Below, piece by piece: positions 5,963 to 6,155 of a stretch of DNA of 6,155 nt. The notes beneath the pieces were generated by a model. It did no database searches and was not told the DNA's origin. It worked only from the letters and a program-made list of their open reading frames with translations. Origin of the DNA: Candidatus Zixiibacteriota bacterium (GTDB lineage: Bacteria; Zixibacteria; MSB-5A5; SM1-73). A program made the translations under genes and the position numbers. Within the stretch, counting starts at the first letter, position 1; every line of letters starts with the position of its first letter. The stretch spans positions 1 through 6,155 of the forward strand of contig JALHUP010000216.1 of NCBI GenBank assembly GCA_022866585.1, written 5' to 3'.

Positions 5963-6099
5963 TTAAAAATCCTATAATATTTCCTTCGGAGTGCAATTAG
6001 GAAATCAACTATAACACCACAGCGGATTTGAATGGAGAATTCAAATCATCACCGATTCCTTGTTCAACTTCATTTATAGACTTAGCTTGAAACAAAATC
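5963..6099. other. Promoter region of the HD/YwgA-like operon
   Basis: This noncoding stretch lies between the tRNA 3' end and the HD gene. It contains the extended -10 element and dyad described separately. It also holds an imperfect inverted repeat near the tRNA, TTGTTCAA (6060-6067) with TTGAAACAA (6087-6095), which could be a recombinase arm or core site, though it is weak evidence. Confidence 0.45.
6008..6047 (-). promoter_or_regulatory. Extended -10 promoter with operator-like dyad
   Basis: On the minus strand TG-T-TATAGT (6016..6008) fits an extended -10 promoter, giving a leader of about 40 nt before the HD gene. There is no good -35 hexamer at normal spacing. In that place lies a perfect 9-bp inverted repeat, GATTTGAAT (6025-6033) and ATTCAAATC (6039-6047), with a 5-nt centre. 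Its position suggests a binding site for a dimeric regulator of the operon, but no ligand or regulator is known. Confidence 0.5.
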
Positions 6100-6101
6100 A
6101 A

Positions 6102-6155
6102 CGGAGAGGCCGGGATTCGAACCCGGGGTAGAGCTTTTGACCCTACAACTGCTTA
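6102..6155 (-). tRNA. tRNA-Ser, partial (3' half; right repeat copy)
   Basis: On the minus strand this reads, from the anticodon's last base onward, TAAGCAG (loop end and 3' anticodon stem), a long variable arm pairing GTAGGG with CTCTAC, and a perfect T stem CCGGG/CCCGG around TTCGAAT. It ends with CCTCTCC and discriminator G at 6102. The long variable arm and GGAGAGG-type acceptor are typical of tRNA-Ser. The anticodon is probably GCT, judged from the left copy, since only its last base lies in the window. The 5' half lies beyond the window, so completeness cannot be confirmed. CCA is not encoded. Confidence 0.8.

Larger units (their letters stand above)
3947..6155. mobile_element. Putative small tRNA-Ser-anchored genomic island (no integrase)
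   Basis: Two direct copies of a tRNA-Ser 3' half (3947-4002 and 6100-6155) bound this region; the repeat-to-repeat period is 2,153 bp. The copies agree up to the anticodon and then part, which is the known pattern when a tyrosine recombinase integrates at a tRNA anticodon loop. The element brings a replacement 3' half, so the tRNA stays whole at one end and a remnant marks the other. The complete tRNA should be on the right, continuing beyond the window. The interior holds only the HD phosphohydrolase and YwgA-like genes and is visibly more AT-rich than the dockerin gene. No integrase is present, so it would be mobilised in trans, or is a deletion remnant, or arose by tRNA duplication. Confidence 0.6.

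Noticed and set aside
5974..5979. TATTAT on the minus strand as the -10 of the HD operon
   Set aside because: Transcription would begin almost at the start codon and leave the AGGA ribosome site out of the message; the extended -10 at 6008-6016 is better placed.
4003..6099. An integrase, excisionase or origin within the tRNA-bounded unit
   Set aside because: The interior is filled by two genes with clear other identities, and the remaining gaps of about 48 and 137 bases are too short for a recombinase gene.
1..6155. CRISPR array or toxin-antitoxin operon of a standard type
   Set aside because: No regularly spaced repeats are present, and apart from the HD/YwgA-like pair there is no small two-gene pair of a known toxin-antitoxin family.

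Overview
This 6,155-base window looks like part of a genome from an uncultured bacterial lineage of the Zixibacteria / FCB candidate-phylum type. The assignment is an inference. It rests mainly on a large secreted protein ending in two dockerin repeats of the 'DVVYLINYLF...GPPP' kind, which I associate with such genomes, and on short dispersed palindromic repeats in and around genes. All supported genes are on the minus strand, so transcription runs right to left.

Layout, left to right. (a) 1-108: N-terminal end of a secreted protein cut by the window edge, with a promoter at 247-275 and a leader of roughly 130 nt. (b) 448-2169: a 573-residue exported protein with a signal peptide and tandem type I dockerin repeats. 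It has its own promoter (about 2345-2373), ribosome binding site and terminator (396-417). (c) 2474-3499: a ParB/SerK-fold protein interrupted by an in-frame insert of about 55 residues. The DNA of the insert carries inverted repeats, as if a small palindromic element had landed in the gene. It has a terminator at 2393-2425 and a dyad over its promoter. (d) 3500-3946: noncoding, with a run of ten Gs and small hairpins. (e) 3947-6155: a 2,153-bp unit bounded by two direct copies of the 3' half of a tRNA-Ser gene (55 of 56 bases identical). It holds a two-gene operon: an HD-domain dNTP triphosphohydrolase of the SAMHD1/EF1143/YwfO type, and a translationally coupled small protein resembling YwgA.

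The main point of interest is region (e). The left repeat matches the right one from the tRNA 3' end to the anticodon and then diverges. That is the usual footprint of integration into a tRNA anticodon loop. The interior carries only the two-gene pair and no integrase, so it looks like a very small non-autonomous island or a remnant. The HD enzyme retains the metal- and substrate-binding residues of the active family. A plausible but unproven reading is a nucleotide-depletion defence or regulatory module, controlled through a 9+9 bp dyad just upstream of an extended -10 promoter. The window stops inside the right-hand tRNA, so the intact 5' half of that gene is not seen.
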